Shown here piece after piece: positions 1 to 8,673 of a DNA stretch of 64,000 bases. Below the pieces are notes generated by a model. That model searched no databases. It was not told where the DNA came from and worked only from the letters and a program-made list of their open reading frames with translations. Made by a program: the position numbers and the translations under genes. Origin of the DNA: Streptomyces angustmyceticus. Lineage in GTDB: Bacteria; Actinomycetota; Actinomycetes; Streptomycetales; Streptomycetaceae. Position 1 is the stretch's first letter, and each line of letters opens with the position of its first letter. The stretch is taken from NCBI RefSeq assembly GCF_019933235.1, contig NZ_CP082945.1:6361501-6425500 (forward strand), in the 5' to 3' direction.

Positions 1-974
1 CCCTGACCGGCTACGGCTGCGCCGGGGCCTCGGCCGTCCAGTACGGCCTGGCCTGCCTGGAGCTGGAGGCCGCCGACTCCGGCATCCGCTCGCTGGTCTC
101 CGTCCAGGGCTCGCTCGCCATGTACGCGATCTGGCGCTTCGGTTCCGAGGAGCAGAAGCAGCAGTGGCTGCCCCGGATGGCGGCCGGCGAGGCCATCGGC
201 TGCTTCGGCCTGACCGAGCCCGACATCGGCTCCGATCCCGCGGCGATGCGCACCCACGCCAAGCGCGACGGCGGGGACTGGGTGCTCAACGGCCGCAAGA
301 TGTGGATCACCAACGGCTCGGTGGCCGGCGTCGCGGTGGTCTGGGCCCGCACCGACGACGGCATCCGCGGGTTCGTGGTCCCCACGGACACCCCGGGGTT
401 CTCGGCCCCCGAGATCAAGCACAAGTGGTCCCTGCGGGCCTCGGTGACCAGCGAACTGGTCATGGACGACGTACGGCTGCCGGCCGACGCGGTGCTCCCT
501 GAGGTCACCGGGCTGCGCGGCCCGCTCGGCTGTCTCAGCCACGCCCGCTACGGCATCGTCTGGGGCTCCATGGGGGCCGCCCGCGCCAGCTTCGAGGCGG
601 CGCTGGACTACGCGAAGTCGCGCGAGCAGTTCGGCAGGCCCATCGGCGGCTTCCAGCTCACCCAGGCCAAGCTCGCCGACATGGCCGTCGAGCTGCACAA
701 GGGCATCCTGCTGGCCCATCACCTGGGGCTGCGGATGGACGCGGGGCGGCTGCGCCCCGAGCAGATCAGCTTCGGCAAGCTGAACAACGTCCGGGAGGCG
801 ATCGAGATCTGCCGCACGGCCCGGACGATCCTCGGCGCCAACGGGATCTCGCTGGAGTACCCCGTCATGCGGCATGCGACCAACCTGGAATCGGTGCTGA
901 CCTACGAGGGCACCGTCGAGATGCACCAGCTGGTGCTCGGCAAGGCGCTCACCGGCCTGGACGCCTTCCGGTGA
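1..974 (+). CDS. gcdH: Glutaryl-CoA dehydrogenase, 3' part
   Basis: FAD-dependent acyl-CoA dehydrogenase family enzyme, cut by the left edge; the frame is open from base 3. Glutaryl-CoA dehydrogenase oxidises and decarboxylates glutaryl-CoA to crotonyl-CoA in lysine and tryptophan breakdown. The sequence shows the FAD/substrate motif GCFGLTEPDIGSDP, then MWITNG, then ARYGIVWGSMGAA, which is characteristic of the glutaryl-CoA branch rather than short-chain dehydrogenases. The catalytic Glu lies in LTYEGTVEMHQ close to the end, and the C-terminus (LGKALTGLDAF) is complete. It faces the next gene convergently across a strong hairpin. A close relative of another acyl-CoA dehydrogenase subfamily is possible but less likely. 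Confidence 0.9.
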   Translation, partial: LTGYGCAGASAVQYGLACLELEAADSGIRSLVSVQGSLAMYAIWRFGSEEQKQQWLPRMAAGEAIGCFGLTEPDIGSDPAAMRTHAKRDGGDWVLNGRKMWITNGSVAGVAVVWARTDDGIRGFVVPTDTPGFSAPEIKHKWSLRASVTSELVMDDVRLPADAVLPEVTGLRGPLGCLSHARYGIVWGSMGAARASFEAALDYAKSREQFGRPIGGFQLTQAKLADMAVELHKGILLAHHLGLRMDAGRLRPEQISFGKLNNVREAIEICRTARTILGANGISLEYPVMRHATNLESVLTYEGTVEMHQLVLGKALTGLDAFR

Positions 975-1008
975 GCGGGCCCGCCCGCTGACGCCGGCCG
1001 CTGTGCGA

Positions 1009-1052
1009 TCCGGGGGCCCGCTCCTTCGCGCCTGCCGCCGCGGGCCCCCGGA
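1009..1052. terminator. Convergent hairpin terminator
   Basis: A perfect 13-bp inverted repeat (arms 1009-1021 and 1040-1052, 18-nt loop) lies between the convergent gcdH and sflA stop codons. It has no U-tract, as is usual for Streptomyces terminators, and could serve both directions. Confidence 0.7.
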
Positions 1053-1079
1053 CCCCGGCCGACAGCACGCGGGTCGCGC

Positions 1080-1529
1080 TCAACTCTGGTTGAAGAAACC
1101 GCCGTTGCGGTGCCCGCGGGCCTCGCCGCTGACGACCTTGTAGTCGGCGGGGGTCAGCAGGAACACCCGGGTGGCGACCCGCTCGATCGAACCGCGCAGC
1201 CCGAAGGTCAGGCCGGCCGCGAAGTCCACCACGCGCTTGGCGTCGGAGGGCTCCATGGCCGTCAGGTTGACGATGACCGGGACGCCGTCCCGGAAGAGTT
1301 CGCCGATGCCGCGGGCGTCCCGGAAGCTCTCCGGAGTGACCGTGGCGATGCGGGTGCCCTGGTCCTGGGCGGCCTCGTCGGCCACCCGGACCCGGGGGTC
1401 GGTGACCCAGGGGCTCTCGCCCGAGTCGCCGGCATCGGGTCCCTCGGCGTAGTCGTCGTCGTAGTAGCGCTCGTCATCACTGTCGTCGACGAGGCCAAGC
1501 CAGGCGCTCGCCTTGCGCACCGATCCCAT
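1080..1529 (-). CDS. sflA: SepF-like cell division protein
   Basis: Protein of 149 residues with a short basic N-terminus (MGSVRKASAWLGL), an acidic Asp/Tyr-rich linker (about 15-45) and a C-terminal SepF domain (about 55-145) containing VIVNLTAMEPSDAKRVVDFAAG and the GSIERVATRVFLLTP core. SepF proteins polymerise and tie FtsZ to the membrane. Streptomyces carry a main sepF in the dcw cluster plus SepF-like paralogues. This copy stands alone beside gcdH, outside dcw, so I assign it as the SflA-type paralogue by gene neighbourhood and from memory. A strong ribosome binding site (gaggaggcg) precedes the ATG. The paralogue assignment is less certain than the family. Confidence 0.85.
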   Translation of the reverse strand: MGSVRKASAWLGLVDDSDDERYYDDDYAEGPDAGDSGESPWVTDPRVRVADEAAQDQGTRIATVTPESFRDARGIGELFRDGVPVIVNLTAMEPSDAKRVVDFAAGLTFGLRGSIERVATRVFLLTPADYKVVSGEARGHRNGGFFNQS

Positions 1530-2237
1530 TGACGCCTCCTCTCACCCGCGGTGTCTGTGTGTGTACCCCTATCGTCGTCCATCAGGCCGACAGTGTGCCA
1601 AGTGGATAGCCGCCGCACGGGGGGTTCGTGACACATCTGGTGCAAAGAGGGTGGCGCGGCATCAGCTCATGCGCCCCGTAAGGAAACTGACAGTATGAAG
1701 AACGTGACGGTCGGTACCTGACCCGGTGGCGGTGGCAAAGCGGTCAGTGCCGGGCGGACCGGACCAGCGGGTCGGTTCAGGTGTGCGACCAGTGCGGATG
1801 CCCGGCCGCTCCGGTGGCCGGGGTCGGCGGGTCTCCGGCGGGCCGATCCGGGACGTCTTCGGGGCCGAGGATGTGGGCTCGTCCTTCCTGGCGTCCGAGG
1901 CCGTATCCGTGGCGGGCGCGGCGGCGCTCGGCCCGCGGCCGCGGAACCGCCTCGGCCGCCGGTTCGTCCCATCTCCGACCGAGGGGGTCAGCGCCGCCCC
2001 GGCGGCCCGCAACGCGGCTGCCGGGGCGCTGTGTTGGGGCCGTGCGGCCGTGAAGCGGGTGTATCCGGCACAAGACATTCGTGTGAGCCTCTTGCGCCGC
2101 GGGGGCGGCGCGCCCGAAACTCCGCTCAGCGCTTGTCAGGGGCACGCTGAAAATGAACGTGCGGATTCCCGCGTGCCCTTCGGCTGCGCCTCACGGGCTG
2201 CCCACCGGCGGCCCCCCGATCCCCCTCGGAGGAATCA
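1530..2237. other. Intergenic, no gene supported
   Basis: About 700 bases between the divergent sflA and sprB. It must hold both promoters. Several open frames exist on both strands but give Arg/Pro/Gly-rich products with no recognisable domain and no good ribosome binding site. A very short frame (ATG at 1695, 8 codons) follows a weak aagga-type site; I do not support it as a gene. Confidence 0.5.
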
Positions 2238-3137
2238 GTGAGGAACGAGCGCACCATCCCCCGCAGCGGCGTAGCGAGACGCACCCGGCTGATCGCCGTG
2301 GCGTCCGGACTGGTGGCCGTCGGTGCCATCGCCATCCCCACCGCCAACGCACAGATACCCGCCCCCACGAAGACGTTCAGCGCCACCCAGCTCTCCGCCG
2401 CCGGCCAGGCGGTGCGCACCGCGGATGTCGCGGGCACCGCCTGGCGGGTCGACAGCAGGACCCACACCCTGATCGTCACCGCCGACCGCACGGTCTCCCA
2501 GGCCGAGATCGCCAGGATCGAGCGGGCCGCCGGCAGCAACGCCGACGCGGTCCGCATCGACCGGATCGCGGGCACCTTCCGCAAGTTCATCTCCGGCGGC
2601 GACGCCATCTACGCCCCCAGCTGGCGCTGCTCACTGGGCTTCAACGTCCGCAGCGGCAGCACCTACTACGCCCTGACCGCCGGTCACTGCACCGACGGCA
2701 ACCCGCCGTGGACCACCGGCTCGGGGGCGAGCATCGGCCCGACCGCGGGCAGCAGCTTCCCCGGCAACGACTACGGCATCATCAAGTACACCGGCTCGGT
2801 GTCGCACGCGGGCACCGTCGGCAGCCAGGACATCACCAGCGCCGGCACCCCGACCGTCGGCCAGACGGTCACCCGCCGGGGCTCCACCACGGGCACCCAC
2901 AGCGGCAAGGTCACCGCGCTGAACGCCACCGTCAACTACGGCGGCGGCGACATCGTCTCCGGACTCATCCAGACCACCGTCTGCGCCGAGCCCGGCGACA
3001 GCGGCGGCCCCCTCTACTCCGGGACCAAGGCCCTCGGCCTCACCTCCGGCGGCAGCGGCGACTGCACCTCCGGCGGCACCACGTTCTTCCAGCCGGTCAC
3101 CGAGGCGCTGAGCGCCTACGGGGTGAGCGTCTACTGA
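2238..3137 (+). CDS. sprB: Streptogrisin B-type secreted serine protease
   Basis: Prepro-protein of 299 residues, the length of known streptogrisin B precursors. Residues 1 to about 38 are a Sec signal (twin basic start, hydrophobic core, ANA cleavage region). About 39-117 is the pro-domain that acts as a folding chaperone. The mature enzyme starts at Ile118 (ISGGDAIY). The chymotrypsin-like (S1E) triad is His150 (LTAGHC), Asp178 (GNDYGI) and Ser255 (EPGDSGGP). Cys131-Cys151 and Cys249-Cys276 are the expected disulfides. The mature part is nearly colinear with pronase B, so cleavage after large hydrophobic residues is likely. The GTG start is set by ggagga at 2228-2233. A second streptogrisin and an SSI-type inhibitor lie downstream. 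Confidence 0.96.
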   Translation: MRNERTIPRSGVARRTRLIAVASGLVAVGAIAIPTANAQIPAPTKTFSATQLSAAGQAVRTADVAGTAWRVDSRTHTLIVTADRTVSQAEIARIERAAGSNADAVRIDRIAGTFRKFISGGDAIYAPSWRCSLGFNVRSGSTYYALTAGHCTDGNPPWTTGSGASIGPTAGSSFPGNDYGIIKYTGSVSHAGTVGSQDITSAGTPTVGQTVTRRGSTTGTHSGKVTALNATVNYGGGDIVSGLIQTTVCAEPGDSGGPLYSGTKALGLTSGGSGDCTSGGTTFFQPVTEALSAYGVSVY

Positions 3138-3163
3138 CGCCGCCCGGCTGACGTCCGTAGGGA

Positions 3164-3267
3164 CCGTCCGGTGCGCACCGGACGGCCCGCGCGGAGCGTC
3201 CCGTGCACGAGCGCCGGATCCGGATCCGGCGGTACGAGGGCCCCCGTCCGCCGGCGGACGGGGGCCC
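3164..3267. terminator. Three tandem perfect palindromes after sprB
   Basis: Three perfect palindromes follow the sprB stop: 3164-3185 (22 bp), 3213-3230 (18 bp) and 3238-3267 (30 bp, arms gggcccccgtccgcc and its complement). The last is the strongest and probably terminates sprB before the band-7 gene. The first two could be terminator components or protein binding sites. Confidence 0.65.
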
Positions 3268-3365
3268 GGCCGCGCGCGAGCGTGCCTCGACCGCCCTCCC
3301 GAGCCGGGCATACCATGGTAAACAACGCGATTCGGACGGTGTGCGGCAGGTTTCAGGGAGCCGTG

Positions 3366-4295
3366 ATGGTCGAAGAACTGGTGACGGCCGGGGTGGCGCT
3401 GGCCTCCGTGGGTGCCGTGTACTTCGTGGCCGCGGCGCGGGTGATCAAGCAGTACGAGCGCGGCGTGGTGCTCCGGCTGGGGCGGCTGGCCTCCGAGGTG
3501 CGCGGGCCGGGGTTCACCATGATCGTTCCGGGTATCGACCGGCTGCGCAAGGTCAACATGCAGATCGTCACGATGCCGGTGCCCGCCCAGGAGGGCATCA
3601 CCCGGGACAACGTGACCGTCCGGGTCGACGCCGTCGTCTACTTCAAGGTCGTGGACGCCGCCGACGCGGTCGTACGGGTCGAGGACTACCGCTTCGCGGT
3701 CTCGCAGATGGCACAGACCTCGCTGCGGTCGATCATCGGCAAGAGCGAACTGGACGATCTGCTGTCGAACCGGGAGAAGCTCAACCAGGGCCTGGAGCTG
3801 ATGATGGACAGCCCGGCCATCGGCTGGGGCGTCACCGTCGACCGGGTGGAGATCAAGGACGTCTCGCTGCCGGAGACGATGAAGCGGTCGATGGCCCGCC
3901 AGGCGGAGGCCACCCGCGACCGGCGCGCCCGGGTGATCAACGCCGACGCCGAGCTGCAGGCGTCGAAGAAGCTGGCCGAGGCGGCCGGGGCGATGTCCGA
4001 CCAGCCCGCCGCGCTGCAACTGCGGCTGCTGCAGACCGTGGTGGCGGTCGCCGCCGAGAAGAACTCCACCCTCGTCCTGCCCTTCCCCGTGGAGCTGCTG
4101 CGCTTCCTGGAGCGCTCCGGGCTGCAGGCGCAGGCCCAGACCGCCGCGGCCCAGGCGGAGCGGAGCGTCGGCGAAAAACCGGCCGGCCCGGCGGCGCCCG
4201 GATCCCCGCGGCCGGCCGCCGGGGCCGGGGCCGGGACGGACGGTGCGCCGCCCCCGGAGCTGGAGGACCTCCCGGAGTCGGAGGATCTGCCGTAG
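3366..4295 (+). CDS. SPFH/band 7 membrane protein (stomatin-like)
   Basis: Product of 309 residues. An N-terminal hydrophobic segment (about 5-25) anchors the protein, followed by an SPFH domain (about 25-190) with typical YERGVVLRLGRL, GPGFTMIVPGIDRL and DNVTVRVDAVVYFKV stretches. A charged, probably coiled-coil region (about 175-255) follows, then a low-complexity Ala/Pro/Gly/Glu tail. Stomatin-like proteins form oligomeric cages in membrane microdomains and often assist membrane proteases, but no NfeD partner gene is adjacent. I chose ATG 3366 (cagggag just upstream) over in-frame starts further upstream, which would run through the palindromes. It sits between two secreted proteases; I see no proof of a functional link. 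Confidence 0.88.
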   Translation: MVEELVTAGVALASVGAVYFVAAARVIKQYERGVVLRLGRLASEVRGPGFTMIVPGIDRLRKVNMQIVTMPVPAQEGITRDNVTVRVDAVVYFKVVDAADAVVRVEDYRFAVSQMAQTSLRSIIGKSELDDLLSNREKLNQGLELMMDSPAIGWGVTVDRVEIKDVSLPETMKRSMARQAEATRDRRARVINADAELQASKKLAEAAGAMSDQPAALQLRLLQTVVAVAAEKNSTLVLPFPVELLRFLERSGLQAQAQTAAAQAERSVGEKPAGPAAPGSPRPAAGAGAGTDGAPPPELEDLPESEDLP

Positions 4296-4781
4296 GCCGA
4301 GGGCCCGCCTGCCGCGGGTGGAGGGCCTGCCGCAGGTCGAAATTCCGCCGTAGTGGCGGAGCGCCGATACGTCCCTGATGTCCGTCTGATCGCCGTACGT
4401 TCCTGTTGAGGTGGGTACTTACGGCGATTCCCGCTGCCCGGGGGGCGGCTCCCGGGCGCTGGTTTCCGGCCAGCTATAGTCCTCACACGTTGCCGTCCGC
4501 CGAGCGCCTCGCGCGCCGCTGAGGTCCGCACTCGGGGCCGCGGGCGACCGGCATCGGTGTGACCGCCGTGTGGCGAAACCGTGAACTCCCGCACGGGAGA
4601 CCGGAACCCGGTCTTGTGCGCGAGTGAGGCGGATGGGAATACTCGGCTCCGCACGTTGGCATGGACGCGCTTCCTTGGGGCCGGTTCCTCGGGCGGAGCC
4701 GTTCCTGCTCCACCCCCTCACTCTCCGGGCCCGGGCAACTCCCCACAGTTTCCGGGCTCTTCCCCCCACGGAGGCTCGGAC
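4296..4781. other. Intergenic upstream of sprD
   Basis: About 490 bases with no supported gene. The reading frame of sprD stays open upstream but has no ribosome binding site there. A TATAGT sequence at 4475-4480 is a possible -10 element without a clear -35. Short imperfect direct repeats (gagggcc-ctgccgc) occur at 4298-4340. Confidence 0.4.
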
Positions 4782-5858
4782 TTGAAGCACCGTCGCATAC
4801 CCAACCGGCGCGTCATCATCGCGGGTGCCGGAGCCCTGGCGCTCGCCGCGACCGCCACCGTCACGCTCGCCAACGCCAACGCGTCCACGGCCCCCGCCCG
4901 CACCCCCGCGCTCGCCAAGCTGACCTCCGCCGCGGCGGCCGGCCTCGCCTCGCACCTGAAGACGGACACCGCCGGTGCCTTCTACGACGCCAAGGCCAAG
5001 AAGCTGGTCGTGAACGTCGTGAACCAGGCGCAGGCCCGTGCCGTGCGGGCCAAGGGCGCGGAAGCCAGACTCGTCAAGCACACCTTCGCCCAGCTCGACT
5101 CGGCCCGGCGGACCCTGAAGTCGAAGGCGACCATCCCCGGCACGTCCTGGGGCATCGACCCGCAGAGCAACAAGGTCGTGGTGACCGCGGACCGCACGGT
5201 CAAGGGCACCAGGCTGGACCGGCTCACCAAGGTCGCCCAGGCGCTCGGCGACAAGGTCGAGGTCCGCCACAGCAAGGGCGAGTTCAAACCCTTCATCGGC
5301 GGCGGCGACGCGATCTGGGGGAGCGGTGCCCGCTGCTCGCTCGGCTTCAACGTCGTCAAGGACGGCCAGCCGTACTTCCTGACGGCCGGCCACTGCGGCA
5401 ACGACATCAAGAGCTGGTCCGACAAGCAGGGCGGCTCGGCGATCGCGACCACCGAGGACTCGAAGTTCCCGGGCAACGACTTCTCCCTCGCCAAGTACAC
5501 GGGCGACACCCCGCACCCCAGCGAGGTCGACCTCTACAACGGCAGCACGCAGAAGATCACCAAGGCCGCCGAGGCCACCGTCGGTGAGAAGGTGCAGCGC
5601 AGCGGCAGCACCACCCAGGTCCACGGCGGCACGGTCAAGGCCCTGAACGCCAGCGTCAACTACCAGGAGGGCACGGTCGAGGGTCTGATCCAGACCGATG
5701 TCTGCGCCGAGCCCGGCGACAGCGGCGGCGCGCTCTTCGACGGCGACGCCGCGATCGGCCTCACCTCCGGCGGCAGCGGCGACTGCTCCCAGGGCGGCGA
5801 GACCTTCTTCCAGCCCGTCACCGAGGCCCTGAAGGCCTACGGCGCGAAGATCGGCTGA
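4782..5858 (+). CDS. sprD: Streptogrisin D-type secreted serine protease
   Basis: Prepro-protease of 358 residues if the TTG at 4782 is used; ggagg at 4770-4774 sits 7 nt upstream and a twin-Arg/hydrophobic signal follows at once (about 1-35). The pro-domain (about 36-171) is longer than that of the sprB product, as in streptogrisin D and alpha-lytic-type precursors. The mature enzyme begins at Ile172 (IGGGDAIWG). The triad is His204, Asp233 and Ser314 (EPGDSGGA), with Cys185-Cys205 and Cys308-Cys335 as disulfides. It is clearly a paralogue of the sprB product. Secreted proteases of this type digest extracellular protein and are usually induced late in growth. Downstream, a convergent SSI-type inhibitor is separated by a shared hairpin. 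Confidence 0.94.
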   Translation: MKHRRIPNRRVIIAGAGALALAATATVTLANANASTAPARTPALAKLTSAAAAGLASHLKTDTAGAFYDAKAKKLVVNVVNQAQARAVRAKGAEARLVKHTFAQLDSARRTLKSKATIPGTSWGIDPQSNKVVVTADRTVKGTRLDRLTKVAQALGDKVEVRHSKGEFKPFIGGGDAIWGSGARCSLGFNVVKDGQPYFLTAGHCGNDIKSWSDKQGGSAIATTEDSKFPGNDFSLAKYTGDTPHPSEVDLYNGSTQKITKAAEATVGEKVQRSGSTTQVHGGTVKALNASVNYQEGTVEGLIQTDVCAEPGDSGGALFDGDAAIGLTSGGSGDCSQGGETFFQPVTEALKAYGAKIG

Positions 5859-5900
5859 CCGGAGCCGCACCGGCTCCGCCCGGTGTCCGCCGCACAGGAC

Positions 5901-5935
5901 GATCCCCGGGCACCATCCACCGGTGCCCGGGGATC
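5901..5935. terminator. Bidirectional hairpin terminator
   Basis: Perfect 14-bp stem (arms 5901-5914 and 5922-5935, gatccccgggcacc and complement) with a 7-nt loop, exactly between the convergent sprD and inhibitor genes. Confidence 0.8.
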
Positions 5936-5949
5936 TCACGCCGGACCGG

Positions 5950-6387
5950 TCAGAAGTTGAAGACCGTGTCGCTGTCGATGTTCATCGCGCAGCGGTTGGC
6001 GAAGGTGTAGCTGTACGAGACCCGCTTGCCCTGCCACACGCCGTCGGCGGTGACCACGAGGGGGTTCCACTCCTTGGTGCACAGCCGGTCCGAGGTGGCG
6101 GCGGTTATCGCGTTGAAGTCGCCGGCCACCGCACGCAGTTGGGTACAGGCGGCCAGCGGGTTCGGGTGGCTGCCCCTGGCTCCCGGCATACAGCTGAGCG
6201 TCACCGCACGCTGCACCGTGGCGGTCGCACGGCTTTCGCCCTGGCCGACCGTCAGCACCAGTTCCGTCGGGGCGTACAGGCCGCCGGTCCGCGACGGCTG
6301 CGCCGGTGCGGCGGCCTGAGCGGTGGTGGCCAGTGTGCCCAGGACCAGTGCCGCGCCGAGCGCGACCGCCCCAGTGATGTACCGCAT
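5950..6387 (-). CDS. SSI-family secreted protease inhibitor, P1 Lys
   Basis: Precursor of 145 residues: signal peptide about 1-28, then a Streptomyces subtilisin inhibitor domain (I16). Conserved landmarks are LYAPTELVLTVG, Cys66-Cys81, Cys103-Cys133, DGVWQGKRVSY and the C-terminal VFNF. SSI has CPMVYDP around its reactive bond; here the aligned loop is CTKEWNP, putting Lys105-Glu106 at P1-P1'. P1 Lys predicts inhibition of trypsin-like enzymes, as in plasminostreptin-type members, as well as subtilisins. I chose ATG 6387 because gggag lies 8 nt upstream; a GTG three codons earlier overlaps that site. The gene converges on sprD. Confidence 0.93.
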   Translation of the reverse strand: MRYITGAVALGAALVLGTLATTAQAAAPAQPSRTGGLYAPTELVLTVGQGESRATATVQRAVTLSCMPGARGSHPNPLAACTQLRAVAGDFNAITAATSDRLCTKEWNPLVVTADGVWQGKRVSYSYTFANRCAMNIDSDTVFNF

Positions 6388-6925
6388 GACGAACACTCCC
6401 TTGCTCGAAGGTGCAGATACCGGACGGGAGTCTGGCCCAACCGCACCTCGAAAGCATCTTGAGTGAGCACAAGGCGATCGCTTTTAGTCATTAGCTGAAA
6501 GCTGAGAGTAATGGCGCGAACGGGCCGGAGGTGGCCCGTGGCGGTTCGGGCAAAGGGGGGTGCGGCCAGCGGGGATGCGGCGCCGGTCATGCCCTTGGCA
6601 AAGGTCGCCGGAACCCGGAAGGAATGAATCCGGCCGCCGACCGGTCGTTCGGGAGGGTTTCGATCTCCGTCGATTGGCTGAAGAGGAGGGGCGGAGGGGC
6701 CCTCCGTGCTGCCCGAGGCGCCCGACGCGGTAAGAACCGGCCACTCGCTGCTCGCCTTACCGCCGCCCGTTCTTTGCTTTGCCGTCGCGAAGTCGGGCGC
6801 GGCGTGGGGTCGTTGTGTGTACGGGCCGTGAGTTCCGGGGCGGTCGCCGAGTACGTGTCGGGGGCGGCCGTCACACGGAGGCCCGGAGGGCGGCCGTCAT
6901 GCGGACCTTCGGAGCCGACGGGCCA
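6388..6925. other. Intergenic, no gene supported
   Basis: About 540 bases upstream of the inhibitor gene and downstream of the TetR gene. An AT-richer patch (6478-6515) probably carries the inhibitor promoter. Open frames here are Arg/Ser/Gly-rich and unrecognisable. Confidence 0.45.
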
Positions 6926-7621
6926 TCACGCGGGTCCGGGTTGGGGCCCGGCGCTGTCCCCCGCCGCCCCGTCCAGCTGTGGCAGCCCGGCCGTCAGCGC
7001 CCGCAGGCACCGGGCCACCAGCGCGGCGGGGCCCTCCGGCCCGTCGTCGTCCGGCGCCCCGTCGCCCGTCGCCCACTCCTCCACCGCGATCCGCATCGCG
7101 GTGTTCGCGGCGGCCGCGGCCAGCCGTACCTCCAGCGGCGGTGCGCCGGCCAGCCGCGCCAGGACCGGCACCAGTGCCTCCTCGGCGTCGTGGTGCACCC
7201 GGTGCCAGACCGTGCGCAGCGCCGGATCGCCCGGCATCGCCCGCAGCAGCCCGCGGGTCCAGCGCAGCGCCTCGGCGGCCGGCTCGTCGGCGGGCGTCAG
7301 TGACCGGCGGGCCGTCCGCTCCAGCACCTCGCGCACGGAGGGCGCGTCCGGGCCGGGCGCGGCGGTGGCCAGGTCGTCGACCCACTGCCGCACCCCGTCG
7401 GCGAGCAGCGGTACCACCGCCTCCTCCTTGGTGCGGAAGTAGCGGTAGAAGGTGCGCAGCGCGACCCCGGCGGCGCGGGCGATCTCGTCGGCGGTGACGG
7501 CGGCGCCGCGCTCCGTGAACAGGGCGGCCGCGGTGCGGGCGATCTCCCGCTGGGTCGCGGCCTTGCGCCGCTCGGTCAGCGAGGGGCGGGGGAGTGCGGC
7601 GGGGCGGGCGGCGGTGGGCAT
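6926..7621 (-). CDS. TetR family regulator
   Basis: Protein of 231 residues with an N-terminal TetR DNA-binding domain (about 15-65; helix-turn-helix TADEIARAAGVALRTFYRYF). The ligand-binding C-terminal region shows no further identity. It is divergent from an SDR oxidoreductase across 107 bases that contain a palindrome, so repression of the SDR gene and of itself is the simplest inference. The ATG at 7621 is the first in the frame; the extreme N-terminus is Pro/Ala/Arg-rich as in many Streptomyces TetR proteins. Confidence 0.9.
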   Translation of the reverse strand: MPTAARPAALPRPSLTERRKAATQREIARTAAALFTERGAAVTADEIARAAGVALRTFYRYFRTKEEAVVPLLADGVRQWVDDLATAAPGPDAPSVREVLERTARRSLTPADEPAAEALRWTRGLLRAMPGDPALRTVWHRVHHDAEEALVPVLARLAGAPPLEVRLAAAAANTAMRIAVEEWATGDGAPDDDGPEGPAALVARCLRALTAGLPQLDGAAGDSAGPQPGPA

Positions 7622-7669
7622 GGCGCCAGCTTACGGAGGTCCCTGCCGATTTCGGCACGGCACGCGAAA

Positions 7670-7699
7670 TTGGCACACTGTGCCAGATCGGCATACCGT
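7670..7699 (+). promoter_or_regulatory. SDR promoter overlapping a TetR-type operator
   Basis: TTGGCA (7670-7675) and TACCGT (7694-7699) are spaced 18 bp apart and resemble a vegetative promoter for the SDR gene. The 15-bp palindrome tggcacactgtgcca (7671-7685) overlaps the -35. A second dyad, tgccgatttcggca (7644-7657), lies toward the tetR start. Together they are good candidates for binding by the divergent regulator. Confidence 0.55.
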
Positions 7700-7728
7700 G
7701 CGCGTTACCTTGAGAACGGAGCTGGACC

Positions 7729-8499
7729 ATGAACCGCTTTGACGGCCGCCGCACCCTGATCACCGGAGCCGGCTCGGGCATCGGCCGGGCCACCACCCAC
7801 CGGATCCTCGCCGAGGGCGGCCGGGTGGTGGCGGCGGACATCGACGAGGCGGGTCTGCGCGGCACCGCCGAGCGCGCGGCCGCGGACGGCAGCGCCGGGC
7901 GGCTGGAGACCACGGTGCTCGACGTGGCCGACGAGGCATCGGTCCGCGCCACCGTCGCCGCCGCGGTCTCCGGTCTCGGCGGCCTCGACGTCCTGGTCAA
8001 CGCGGCCGGCATCCTGCGCTCCTCGCACACCCACCTGACCGGCCTGGAGGAGTTCCAGCGGGTCATCTCGGTCAACCTGACCGGCACCTTCCTGATGATC
8101 CGGGAGGCGCTGCCCGCGCTGCTGGCGGGCCGGAACCCCGTGGTGGTCAACTTCAGCTCCACCTCCGCCTCGTTCGCGCACCCGTACATGTCGGCGTACG
8201 CGGCCAGCAAGGGCGGCATCCAGTCCATGACGCACGCCATCGCCGCCGAGTACGCCAAGCAGGGCCTGCGCGCGGTGTGCGTGGCCCCGGGCTCCATCGA
8301 CAGCGGCATGACCAGCGGTCCCGTCCCCGGCCTGCCCGAAGACGCCGACACGGGCCTCTTCGACAAGCTCTTCCCGGCCCTCGGCGAGGGCTTCGCAAGC
8401 CCCGACACGGTCGCGGGCGTCATCGCGATGCTCGCCTCGCACGACGGCGCCTTCATCACCGGCACCGAGATCCGCATCGACGGCGGCACGCATATGTGA
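7729..8499 (+). CDS. SDR family oxidoreductase
   Basis: Classical short-chain dehydrogenase/reductase of 256 residues. The Rossmann motif is TGAGSGIG (about 13-20), NAAG follows at about 90, and the catalytic Ser is in NFSSTS with YAASK supplying Tyr and Lys. An acidic residue in the AADIDEAG segment suggests NAD(H) preference. The C-terminus GTEIRIDGGTHM is typical. The substrate cannot be read from sequence. Control by the divergent TetR is likely. Confidence 0.92.
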   Translation: MNRFDGRRTLITGAGSGIGRATTHRILAEGGRVVAADIDEAGLRGTAERAAADGSAGRLETTVLDVADEASVRATVAAAVSGLGGLDVLVNAAGILRSSHTHLTGLEEFQRVISVNLTGTFLMIREALPALLAGRNPVVVNFSSTSASFAHPYMSAYAASKGGIQSMTHAIAAEYAKQGLRAVCVAPGSIDSGMTSGPVPGLPEDADTGLFDKLFPALGEGFASPDTVAGVIAMLASHDGAFITGTEIRIDGGTHM

Positions 8500-8673
8500 G
8501 GCACGGGGAGCGGGTGTCCGGCCGGGGCTGCCCTGGGGAGCACGACTACGGGCTGGTGGCTCCTACGGGCGGGCCGAGTGCCCCACGGCCGCGCGGGGGC
8601 GAGTCACTGTTCCGACTGCTCGACCCCAGTCGGGCGGACTGCCTTGCCCTGACTCCGCAGGGACCACCGGACT

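Noticed and set aside
1726..2241. 171-codon frame upstream of sprB
   Set aside because: No ribosome site, no domain, and it runs into the sprB start; more likely promoter region.
4475..4480. TATAGT as a promoter of sprD
   Set aside because: No -35 at proper distance and it is 300 bases from the start; kept only as a remark.
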